From contig CAYMJM010000012.1 of the NCBI GenBank assembly GCA_964391325.1, positions 1 to 25,212 on the forward strand: a stretch of DNA of 25,212 bases, read 5' to 3'. Source of the stretch: CAYMJM01 sp964391325 (lineage in GTDB: Bacteria; Patescibacteriota; Dojkabacteria; B142; JAFGMG01). Under the pieces are notes generated by a model. The model did no database searches. It was not told the origin of the DNA and saw only the letters and a list, made by a program, of their open reading frames with translations. Made by a program: the position numbers and the translations under genes. Shown here in pieces: positions 15,286 through 21,458 of this stretch (the stretch's first letter is position 1; the number at the start of each line of letters is the position of its first letter).

Positions 15286-15563
15286 CAATTAATCAATCAA
15301 TTAACAATCTTCTGTATTCAATTCAAAAATCCTAGCTGAACACTTCTATTGATAATTGTAAATTGAATCGGGTGGTACCACCCACCTTTCCTCCTTCACT
15401 AAAGCTTCGGAGGACACTTATTACTGCTATGACGGGCTTACCCGGATTGTTCTACCTCTTCAATCATAAACTATGATCAAAGCATCTTCAATCACCTGTG
15501 CTGTACTTAACATTCCGGAGTGAGTATAAACTATTATTTCAAGCTTCCCCGATCTTCAGGCTT
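15286..15563 (-). promoter_or_regulatory. T-box riboswitch leader controlling the leuS operon
   Basis: T-box RNAs sense uncharged tRNA and let transcription or translation of synthetase genes proceed. On the minus strand the hallmark GGGTGGTACCACCC (15383-15370) carries the TGGT that can pair with the ACCA end of a tRNA with discriminator A, as tRNA-Leu has. It is preceded by a stem-III-like hairpin TCCTCC...GGAGGA (15414-15389) and by CCCGTCATAGC...AATAAGTG, wording typical of T-box leaders. A long stem-I region lies upstream (about 15545-15440), but I could not assign the specifier codon; leucine is inferred from leuS downstream. The antiterminator motif is unusually far (about 85 nt) from the terminator, with another hairpin (ATTCAATT/AATTGAAT) between. 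Confidence 0.8.
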
Positions 15564-15569
15564 ATATAA

Positions 15570-15578
15570 ATTATATCA
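15570..15578 (-). promoter_or_regulatory. Extended -10 promoter of the T-box leuS operon
   Basis: The minus strand reads TGATATAAT: a perfect TATAAT (15575-15570) with the upstream TG of an extended -10. No good -35 is seen. The predicted start near 15563 gives a leader of about 360 nt before the ORF at 15200. Confidence 0.55.
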
Positions 15579-15744
15579 GATTTAATCCGCTTGGTATAAC
15601 TAGATTTTTTCAAAAACCGCTTTATAATATTATTGACTTATTAAGTCATCTGACATTATCGATTACTTAACAAGCTAACATTTAAGCTTAATCACTTACT
15701 TTACTTTCAAAATAATCTTAGTAGCTAAAACGCTTAAAAAAGTT

Positions 15745-15773
15745 TTGCACAATTTTATATGATTTGTTATATT
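15745..15773 (+). promoter_or_regulatory. Promoter of the trmB-like gene
   Basis: TTGCAC (15745-15750), 17 bp, TATATT (15768-15773). A start near 15780 leaves only a few bases before the TTG at 15786, which favours the ATG at 15804 as the real start. The 15579-15744 stretch otherwise only separates this promoter from the divergent leuS leader. Confidence 0.6.
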
Positions 15774-15803
15774 TAAAAATATTAGTTGTCCAAAAAACGA
15801 ACA

Positions 15804-16583
15804 ATGCCTCAAAAACTTACCCATACACTTATACAGCAGTTTCTATCGAAACTTGGATTTTCAAAGGAAGAAATTAAAATTTACACTACTCTCGCCAAAT
15901 ACGGCGACTTAAGCATCCTTGAGCTTTCCAGAAAGTCAGGGGTGCAAAGAGCAAAAATCTATAGGCTTGTTAAAACCATGATAGACAAAAATATCATAGA
16001 AGAAACAGTGAGCTCCGCAGGTATAAGGCTAAAGGCCAGCGATCCAGATATACTCGAGCAATTACTATACGAACAAGAAGAAAACACAGTGCTACTAAAA
16101 AAACTACTCCCAGATATCCAAAAAGGTATTAGCAATATTGCTTCTCAGGCTCAACCAGGGACAAAAATCATTTTTTACAGAGGGCAAGCAGGTATCAAAC
16201 AGATGATCTGGAATACTCTGGATGCTAGAACTGGAATACAGGGATTTACATACAGGAGACTATCTGAACTAACTGATGAAAAGTTTGCAAAAAAATGGCA
16301 TAAAGAATGTCTGGCTCGTAACATTTCCTTTAGAGAATTATACTCTGACGACTACCTTCTCAGTATTGACTCTGGACGAAAACCCTTGAATGAATACGAA
16401 AGTAGATATATCCCCCCCGATATACTTAATATTAAGTATCAATCGGATATTTACAATAATATAGTAAGTCACTATAGCTGGCACAAAGGAGAAGTCTTCG
16501 GCATAGAAATACATAATAAACAAATAGCCAAAATGCAGAAGCAAATATTTGATATTCTTTGGAAAATCGCAGAGCTGGAATAG
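15804..16583 (+). CDS. TrmB-family transcriptional regulator
   Basis: 259 residues from ATG 15804. The N-terminal winged helix-turn-helix (about 5-70) has the TrmB pattern LGFSKEEIKIYTTLAKYG ... LSRKSGVQRAKIYRLVKTM. A short coiled region (LEQLLYEQEENTVLLKKLLPDI) follows, then an effector-like domain (about 115-255) starting KIIFYRGQAGIKQMIWNTLD. In archaea and some bacteria TrmB proteins control sugar uptake and metabolism; CPR genomes carry many truncated versions without the sugar-binding part, and this one lacks a recognisable sugar-binding domain. No transporter or sugar gene is adjacent, so the target is unknown. The C-terminal 48 residues have a decayed homologue at 17758-17898. It converges on the 145-aa orphan gene. 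Confidence 0.85.
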   Translation: MPQKLTHTLIQQFLSKLGFSKEEIKIYTTLAKYGDLSILELSRKSGVQRAKIYRLVKTMIDKNIIEETVSSAGIRLKASDPDILEQLLYEQEENTVLLKKLLPDIQKGISNIASQAQPGTKIIFYRGQAGIKQMIWNTLDARTGIQGFTYRRLSELTDEKFAKKWHKECLARNISFRELYSDDYLLSIDSGRKPLNEYESRYIPPDILNIKYQSDIYNNIVSHYSWHKGEVFGIEIHNKQIAKMQKQIFDILWKIAELE

Positions 16584-16613
16584 CAAAATGCGCTCGTCCG
16601 TCATATGACTACC

Positions 16614-17051
16614 TCAATCTTCTTCAGGAGTTGGCTTTTGCATAAACCTTTCTGCCAGACCTAACTTAAATTGCTCAAGAAGGGTTGGTCTTCTTCCAAG
16701 CGTCTTCTCAGCAGCCTCCATCCTCGATTCTACAGGCAAACCAAGCAGATTCTGTAAGTTTTCCTCGTCTAATCTTGCATACATACTGGTAGGTTCTGTT
16801 GCCTCTGTGCCGTTGGAAACTTCAGCATCGCCATTAGTAAGAAGCGTATCTTCTCCGTATATGGTGCGTTGATACAAATCTGCTGCTGCTCTTTCTAATT
16901 GACTCCTCCTCTCTTCTGTACCAGAAGGCAGCCCTTTCTCCATGTAGTGATCCCCCAGTGCAATCGCTCCTGCAACATCTCCTTCGCGAAGAGCATCTCG
17001 CATCTGTGAGAACAACCCTGTCTGTGTAAGCTCCGGTGTTCTATTAGACAT
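16614..17051 (-). CDS. Orphan acidic 145-residue protein
   Basis: No family recognised. The protein is soluble and rich in Glu, Ala and Leu, with two helical parts: an N-terminal one (FSQMRDALREGDVAGAIALG, a TPR-like helix pair) and a C-terminal one (SRMEAAEKTLGRRP..EQFKLGLAERF), joined by a Thr/Glu/Asn-rich linker (about 75-95). The N-terminal segment, with REGDVAGAIALGDHYMEKG, resembles a single tetratricopeptide-type repeat but is too short to be sure. It converges on the TrmB gene with 30 bp between stops. There is no SD before the ATG at 17051. The 187 bp upstream are AT-rich and hold no gene I can see. It may be specific to this lineage. Confidence 0.6.
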   Translation of the reverse strand: MSNRTPELTQTGLFSQMRDALREGDVAGAIALGDHYMEKGLPSGTEERRSQLERAAADLYQRTIYGEDTLLTNGDAEVSNGTEATEPTSMYARLDEENLQNLLGLPVESRMEAAEKTLGRRPTLLEQFKLGLAERFMQKPTPEED

Positions 17052-17238
17052 CAGGATAGCTTAATAAGTAACTTCTACCTCTAAAATATGTCTGAATCAG
17101 ATATCCTACATATACTATTATATCAGACACTTTTTAAGTTATTCAAATTTTCAACCTGATATTGACGAAAATTTTTATTTATACAAAAATAGGAATTCAT
17201 CACTTTCTTAACCGAAGCCCTTCTAGTAAGAGCATAAT

Positions 17239-17595
17239 TTAAAATAGAATTGCAGCAGCCCTGTCAGCTAATCCAGTTAATGTATCTCTCAAGACATCAC
17301 CAAACCTTACCCCGAAAGAAGGCTGCATCTCTCTTCGTAAAGCAGCAGTCATAGCGTTTACCCGCGCTACTTGAGCTTCGCGTAGTTTTTCAGGATCAAC
17401 AATCATATACTCATCCCTCGCCCTAGTTAAAACTATCCCGAAAAGATCTAGTGAATTTCTTCGGTCTTCCCGCGACTCTATCCAATGTCCATTCTGCGCC
17501 AAGTATCCCAAAAAACCAGAAAGATCTCTTATATGGTACTTTACAGCACCATCAATCAAATATCTAGTATCTTCTGGACTCATCATTATCGCCAT
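17239..17595 (-). CDS. Orphan 118-residue protein
   Basis: No family recognised. The composition is that of a soluble, charged helical protein: an N-terminal part (SPEDTRYLIDGAVKYHIRDLSGFLGYLAQNG), then an Arg/Glu-rich middle, then a C-terminal amphipathic end (VLRDTLTGLADRAAAILF). ATG 17595 is the first of three close Met codons (residues 1, 4 and 5), and any could be the start. It has the same strand, size class and Ala/Arg/Glu-rich composition as the genes at 16614 and 17982, so the three may be fast-evolving genes of one kind, although I see no convincing alignment between them. Confidence 0.55.
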   Translation of the reverse strand: MAIMMSPEDTRYLIDGAVKYHIRDLSGFLGYLAQNGHWIESREDRRNSLDLFGIVLTRARDEYMIVDPEKLREAQVARVNAMTAALRREMQPSFGVRFGDVLRDTLTGLADRAAAILF

Positions 17596-17757
17596 AACGC
17601 TGAAGCAAAATAACTAAGATAGTATTTGTATAATATATCTCTGCTACATACTAAATACAGTACAATCATAAGAAACGAATACCTATCAGTTACATTGCAC
17701 TATATAGGTAGCCAATGATACAAAAATCATTTCACAAACACAACAACTACGCTATCC

Positions 17758-17898
17758 ATCCAATCAGATATCTATGACGATGTAGTTACCCATTATAACT
17801 GGTTTGATGGCGAAGTATTCGGAGTCGAAATTCACAATGAAAAAGTAGCCCAAATGCAGAGACAGATATTTGAGATAATTTGGAAGACCGCTGAATAG
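17758..17898 (+). pseudogene. Remnant of a second TrmB-like gene (C-terminal piece)
   Basis: The frame reads IQSDIYDDVVTHYNW, then FDGEVFGVEIHNEKVAQMQR, then QIFEIIWKTAE and a TAG stop. This matches the last 48 residues of the intact TrmB-like protein (YQSDIYNNIVSHYSW...) at most positions, with end positions agreeing to within two residues. Upstream the frame quickly loses similarity and hits a TGA at 17716, and no winged helix-turn-helix part is found in 17596-17757. I read it as the tail of a duplicated regulator whose 5' part has been deleted. The rest of the 386-bp gap (17596-17981) shows nothing else I can identify. Confidence 0.8.
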
Positions 17899-17981
17899 AA
17901 AGACTTTATAACAAACTAACTACTTCCACCTAGGTCCAATAAAATAAATTCCTCTGCATCTTTTCTGGTAAAGTCAATCTC

Positions 17982-18224
17982 CTAAATTACATCTGCAGTT
18001 ATTGCCCCGAGTGCGTTTAAGAAAGCGGGATCTGCCCCTTGCGAACCTGATGCCGTTTCACCCCCTTCTAATTCCTTTTGTCTCATATTCTGTGCAGCAT
18101 CATTCAGACATGTTTCCTCAATCCTATTAACTAGAGAAGATAGTCCTCCATGCGCTCTTAAAAATGTGCCTAAATCAGATATACCTATATGTATTTTGCG
18201 CCCTTCTATATCTATCGACCACAA
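17982..18224 (-). CDS. Orphan small protein, start uncertain
   Basis: The open frame runs upstream into tRNA-Ala, so its first part (18347 down to about 18303) cannot be a real start. The first usable start codon after the tRNA that I find is a TTG at 18224, giving about 80 residues (LWSIDIEGRKIHIGISDLG ... LNALGAITADVI). The C-terminal half is polar and Glu/Gly/Ser-rich (KELEGGETASGSQGAD). No family is recognised. Cotranscription with the tRNA is possible, since it follows the tRNA 3' end directly on the same strand. It could also be non-coding; codon statistics or homologues would decide. Confidence 0.35.
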   Translation of the reverse strand: MWSIDIEGRKIHIGISDLGTFLRAHGGLSSLVNRIEETCLNDAAQNMRQKELEGGETASGSQGADPAFLNALGAITADVI

Positions 18225-18302
18225 ACATGCATTTATCTGGCTGCCATACGAAGCAAATTGAACAACCGAAGCTTTAGCGTAGGATGTGAGATTTGCGAAG
18301 TA

Positions 18303-18379
18303 TGGTGGACCTGAGGAGAGTTGAACCCCTGACCTTTTGTATGCCATACAAACGCTCTAGCCATCTGAGCTACAGGCCC
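18303..18379 (-). tRNA. tRNA-Ala (anticodon GGC), CCA encoded
   Basis: Minus strand. Acceptor GGGCCTG/CAGGTCC has the G3-U70 wobble that identifies tRNA-Ala, the D arm is GCTC/GAGC, the anticodon stem TTTGT/ACAAA has the loop ATGGCAT (anticodon GGC, reading GCC/GCU), the discriminator is A and the 3' CCA is encoded. The T arm includes GGTTCAA. Confidence 0.93.
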
Positions 18380-18392
18380 ACTGATAACTGTA

Positions 18393-18421
18393 ATTATACC
18401 TGAAAAAATCTCTAAACCCAA
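18393..18421 (-). promoter_or_regulatory. Promoter of tRNA-Ala(GGC)
   Basis: TTGGGT (18421-18416), 17 bp, perfect TATAAT (18398-18393). The predicted start is about 7 nt before the tRNA 5' end. The remaining spacer to 18574 holds nothing I recognise. Confidence 0.6.
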
Positions 18422-18574
18422 TATCCTCTACTGGCAGCTTATAGTAGAATCAAGTATATTAGGTACTGTAGCTTTATCTTTGACTGCAAAAAAAGCTAGT
18501 TCCAGAGATCATGCCTAAAGATAACCATATACCTGATTATTACTAATCCGGTGAGATGGAGCCGAAAAAAAGCA

Positions 18575-18847
18575 CTACTCAGTACCCCCAAGACCATCGC
18601 GTTTATAAAAGTAATCATAGTCTGTGACCTCCTCCACAAAAAGGTTACCATCCTCGCTTCTACACTGCCTAGGGAAAGACTCCATCACAGGATAACCTGC
18701 CGCAACGCACTCCTCGAAGGAGTTAACAGTATCTTCGCTTTCTCCTGCTACATCATCCTTAGACAATAAGCAAACAATTACTCCTACTAACAATATCGTT
18801 ACGAGAGTCAAAGTAGCAATGATGAGGGCTAACTTTTTATTATTCAT
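18575..18847 (-). CDS. Small membrane-anchored protein with a two-Cys 'ECVAAGYPVMES-PRQC' domain
   Basis: 90 residues: an N-terminal helix (LALIIATLTLVTILLVGVIVCLL, about 6-28), a short acidic linker, and a compact region of about 33 residues (42-74) with two Cys in the pattern FEECVAAGYPV then FPRQCRSEDGNLFVEE. Short modules of this form recur in predicted secreted proteins of CPR bacteria and some archaea; I know of no assigned function. The two Cys could form a disulfide outside the membrane. It follows the 18856-19389 gene by 8 bp, so both probably form one operon of exported proteins. Confidence 0.75.
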   Translation of the reverse strand: MNNKKLALIIATLTLVTILLVGVIVCLLSKDDVAGESEDTVNSFEECVAAGYPVMESFPRQCRSEDGNLFVEEVTDYDYFYKRDGLGGTE

Positions 18848-18855
18848 TGTCCTTA

Positions 18856-19389
18856 TTATTCACAAATAATCGCGTTAAATTTCCCCTCTGCACTTCTATC
18901 AGACCACTCAAGTTTCATATCTCCAGAGAGGGCACCATTGTCTTCTTCATATGATAGAGAATTAGAAATTGCAGGAACTGAGCTGATTTCATAATCGTGT
19001 CCTGCTAGGTCATGCTTTATTATTCTCGCACTCGTAACACTAGCATCATCCACACTACTTACAAAGTCAGAAAGATCAAGAATCAAGTGCAAATCAGGAT
19101 TACTAATATCCAGAGCCACTTCATCAGAACAACTTACTTCAGAAGAATATAAATACAATTTAGCTTCATCTTCCTCTAAAGATAAAAGTGAATACGGCAA
19201 ATTCTTGTTAATTGAGTATCTGTTATACTTCAGATCTACTGAAATCTCAGGCACATCCTCTTCGGAAATAGATTCTTGTGTGTCTTCTATATCCTTGTTA
19301 GCTGCCCTGATGATTTTATACGTATCATAGACAAAGTAGCCGGCTCCGATAATACAAATAAATAAAATTAAATAAGCAATCTTTTTCAT
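18856..19389 (-). CDS. Predicted exported membrane-anchored protein, unknown function
   Basis: 177 residues from ATG 19389, which puts MKK directly before a strong hydrophobic helix (IAYLILFICIIGAGYFVY). The frame is open to another ATG at 19437, but that would add a charged tail before the signal anchor. After an acidic linker (DIEDTQESISEEDVPE) comes a beta-rich region of about 130 residues with two isolated Cys (SEVSCSDEVA and the near-terminal IICE) that could form a disulfide. No family recognised. It is cotranscribed with the 90-aa two-Cys protein downstream. A surface or periplasm-equivalent location is inferred from topology only. Confidence 0.65.
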   Translation of the reverse strand: MKKIAYLILFICIIGAGYFVYDTYKIIRAANKDIEDTQESISEEDVPEISVDLKYNRYSINKNLPYSLLSLEEDEAKLYLYSSEVSCSDEVALDISNPDLHLILDLSDFVSSVDDASVTSARIIKHDLAGHDYEISSVPAISNSLSYEEDNGALSGDMKLEWSDRSAEGKFNAIICE

Positions 19390-19502
19390 AGTGAAATTAA
19401 GAATCCTAAATTCTCTGTTAATTTTTCTCCTTTCCAATATAAATCAAAATTCATCGAGAATCAATCCATTTATTCGATCTCATGGCGAATTTTACCTAAA
19501 AC

Positions 19503-19511
19503 TGCTATAAT
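19503..19511 (+). promoter_or_regulatory. Extended -10 promoter of the RRM gene
   Basis: TGCTATAAT is a perfect -10 with the TGn extension. The hexamer at the -35 position (TGGCGA) is weak, as is usual for extended -10 promoters. Predicted start near 19518, about 128 nt before the RRM ATG. Confidence 0.6.
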
Positions 19512-19517
19512 GAATTA

Positions 19518-19645
19518 TTGCTAACCAGTTCTTTTAAATTAATATCAATGAAAGGAGGTTATTATTTTCAGCCTGGTTGTACACTATATTTGTAGTGTGC
19601 CAATTGAGCAAATTATTTAATTTAGTGTTTTTATAAAATTTTTTA
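19518..19645 (+). promoter_or_regulatory. Structured 5' leader of the RRM gene with a distant perfect SD
   Basis: The leader contains GAAAGGAGGT (19550-19559), a 10-nt perfect match to the usual 16S anti-SD end, but 87 nt before the RRM ATG. It overlaps the start of a 15-codon ORF (ATG 19548, MKGGYYFQPGCTLYL, TAG at 19593-19595). A hairpin (GTACACTA/TAGTGTGC, 19579-19600, one G-U) covers the end of that ORF. The RRM ATG itself has only A/T bases before it. I infer a regulatory leader: ribosome capture, leader-peptide control or autoregulation by the RRM protein. Confidence 0.55.
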
Positions 19646-19927
19646 ATGGATAATAAATTATTTGTTGGTAGCATTGCATGGGCAACTACCGAAGAAGCTC
19701 TTAAAGAATTCTTTGCTCAAGTTGGCGAAGTTGTAGAGGCTAAAATAATAATCGACAGACAAACTGGACGATCAAAAGGATTTGGTTTTGTAACCATGGC
19801 AACTGAAGAAGGTGCGCAAAAGGCAGTTGCTGAATTAAACGGAAAAGAACTTGATGGAAGAGAAATTAAAGTTTCTAAAGCACTTCCACCAAAAAGAGAT
19901 AACGATAGAGGATTCGACAAAAGGTAA
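19646..19927 (+). CDS. Single-RRM RNA-binding protein
   Basis: 93 residues, one complete RNA-recognition motif. RNP2 is LFVGSIAW (5-12) and RNP1 is KGFGFVTM (44-51), with the aromatic residues that stack on RNA present. The betaalphabeta-betaalphabeta order and spacing are normal, and a short basic tail (PPKRDNDRGFDKR) follows. Homologues in cyanobacteria, CPR and other bacteria bind single-stranded RNA and are often cold-responsive. Here the gene is monocistronic, with its own extended -10 promoter, a long leader and a strong terminator, which suggests high and controlled expression. Confidence 0.95.
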   Translation: MDNKLFVGSIAWATTEEALKEFFAQVGEVVEAKIIIDRQTGRSKGFGFVTMATEEGAQKAVAELNGKELDGREIKVSKALPPKRDNDRGFDKR

Positions 19928-19946
19928 ATTCTGCATCGCGTCGATT

Positions 19947-19973
19947 AAAAACCCGCCTATGGCGGGTTTTTTT
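19947..19973. terminator. Bidirectional intrinsic terminator between RRM and EamA genes
   Basis: ACCCGCC-TAT-GGCGGGT (19951-19967) forms a 7-bp GC-rich stem with A-rich and T-rich flanks on both sides, so it can terminate the rightward RRM transcript and the leftward EamA transcript. Confidence 0.92.
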
Positions 19974-19977
19974 GATA

Positions 19978-20862
19978 TTAAATGAAAGTCATCGCGACAA
20001 TACCAGTTACAATCAAGATAATACCGATATACTGACTTAATTCCAACCGCTCTTTTAGCAAGAAATACGCCCCAATTACAAGAGAAAGTGGATAAGCGGC
20101 CGCTATTGCTGCGGTGACACTAGTCTGGCTTGAAGCATTAAGTCCCCAGTTAAAGGCATTGTTACCCAATCCCAGAAGAAGCCCGTTAAGGACTAACCAC
20201 CAGATAATACTTTTTGTTGGAAAAATTGCAGGACTTTGCTTTTTAATTAACACTGTATACAAAGTAACCACTACTAAAGTCGCAGTACGTGTCATAAAGC
20301 TCAGAAAAACCCAACCATCTCCTTCAATAAACCTATCCCAGAGAGGAATATAAGCTCCATAGATTAAAAACACCAGCATAGCATAAGGAAGCCCTTTCGC
20401 TAAGCTCTCTCCTCCTCTAGTTTTACTCTTCAAGTCAGAAAACTTGAAAGCGGTTAAAGCAACTCCAATCATCACTATAATAAAGGCTATTATTTTTATT
20501 GGAGGGAATGCTTCTCCAAAAACAAAATAGGAAAAAATCGCAGATAATACTACATAAGTAGAAGTAATTGGATTTATTATACTAACATTTCCAATTGAGT
20601 AAGCTTTATATAATAAAATATATCCTAGAAAATCTGCTACACCAAAAATCACTATAAAAAGAAAGGTATTTAATGAGAAATCTGGAAGGCTACGGTCATA
20701 AAAAAATAGCGGCAAAGTAAACATAATAAGTAGTAGATTTGTGTAAATCAGAGTTCTATAGTGCCCTAAAACATCCAAAGCTTTTTTAGCAAAAATGTCA
20801 GCTACACCCCACCCGATCATTGCGATGATCCCAGAGATAATTGCTACACTAAGTTCGTTCAT
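19978..20862 (-). CDS. EamA / drug-metabolite transporter superfamily permease
   Basis: 294 residues with about 10 predicted membrane helices in two similar halves, the standard EamA duplication. Helix 1 starts near IISGIIAMIGWGVADIFAKKAL. The first half ends at IMIGVALTAF and the second begins after a charged loop (KSKTRGGESLAKG). The ends of both halves carry the typical 'FGEAFPPIKIIAFIIVMIGV' and 'LKERLELSQYIGIILIVTGI' patterns, each a P/E-rich turn followed by a helix. Members export or import small metabolites or amino acids; the substrate cannot be told. The ATG at 20862 precedes helix 1. It ends at a terminator shared with the RRM gene and has no cotranscribed partner apparent. Confidence 0.92.
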   Translation of the reverse strand: MNELSVAIISGIIAMIGWGVADIFAKKALDVLGHYRTLIYTNLLLIMFTLPLFFYDRSLPDFSLNTFLFIVIFGVADFLGYILLYKAYSIGNVSIINPITSTYVVLSAIFSYFVFGEAFPPIKIIAFIIVMIGVALTAFKFSDLKSKTRGGESLAKGLPYAMLVFLIYGAYIPLWDRFIEGDGWVFLSFMTRTATLVVVTLYTVLIKKQSPAIFPTKSIIWWLVLNGLLLGLGNNAFNWGLNASSQTSVTAAIAAAYPLSLVIGAYFLLKERLELSQYIGIILIVTGIVAMTFI

Positions 20863-20941
20863 AAAATTTGTTTAAACCGTTAGATTATACTCTATCCTAA
20901 ACACAAAGGATATTAGATACTTTATCCACAAAATAAATAAA

Positions 20942-21088
20942 TTACGTATATGAAAAGTCTCTTTTAAAAAGCATAGGCTTACATACAAAAATAGCGACAA
21001 AAACCAAAATAACCACGATTCTTTCCAAGAGATTCCCTCTTAAAAACCAGTTTATAATACTCTTTTGCATCTTCAACACTTTAATCAT
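20942..21088 (-). CDS. Possible 48-residue single-helix membrane peptide
   Basis: A short frame from ATG 21088 to TAA encodes a basic, Trp-containing N-terminal part (MIKVLKMQKSIINWFLRG), one hydrophobic helix (IVVILVFVAIFVC) and a basic C-terminus. AGAAAG lies just before the ATG, better than most starts here. In AT-rich DNA such frames also occur by chance, so this is tentative. The rest of the 450-bp spacer (20863-20941 and 21089-21312) is AT-rich with no feature I can name. Confidence 0.3.
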   Translation of the reverse strand: MIKVLKMQKSIINWFLRGNLLERIVVILVFVAIFVCKPMLFKRDFSYT

Positions 21089-21312
21089 TCTTTCTATTTA
21101 TTCTAAACTGGAGACAATAGAGCTCAATCGTTACTTCATCTTAAAATCGTATACATATCACTTCTTGTAAAAACTTTAACGATAGCCAGAACAAAATAGT
21201 TCAACAAATACTATACAGGGAAACAAAAGTGATCATTCTAGCCTATCCTCCGAAAAGATATCATCATGTGGTTTTACAATGGACTCACATGAACCTTTGT
21301 ATGGAGAAACAA

Positions 21313-21385
21313 TGGACCCAACCGGACTCGAACCGGAAATCTTCTCAATGCGAATGAGATGCTTTACCAATTAAACTATGGGCCC
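21313..21385 (-). tRNA. tRNA-Ala (anticodon CGC), CCA not encoded
   Basis: Minus strand. Acceptor GGGCCCA/TGGGTCC has the G3-U70 alanine identity pair, the D stem is GTTT/AAGC, the anticodon stem TCTCA/TGAGA has loop TTCGCAT (anticodon CGC, reading GCG), and the T arm is CCGG-TTCGAGT-CCGG with a U-U at its base. The discriminator A is followed by TTG, so CCA must be added by the nucleotidyltransferase, unlike the two other tRNAs in the window. Confidence 0.92.
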
Positions 21386-21458
21386 TTGTATTTATTATCT
21401 AATGCACAAAAAGAATCCCCTGAGCAGAAAGTTTAAATAAATACGGTTCTGATGAAAA

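Noticed and set aside
18303..18347. N-terminal part of the minus-strand frame starting at 18347 (MAYKRSGVQL...).
   Set aside because: It is the tRNA-Ala sequence read as protein; such peptides are a known annotation artefact.
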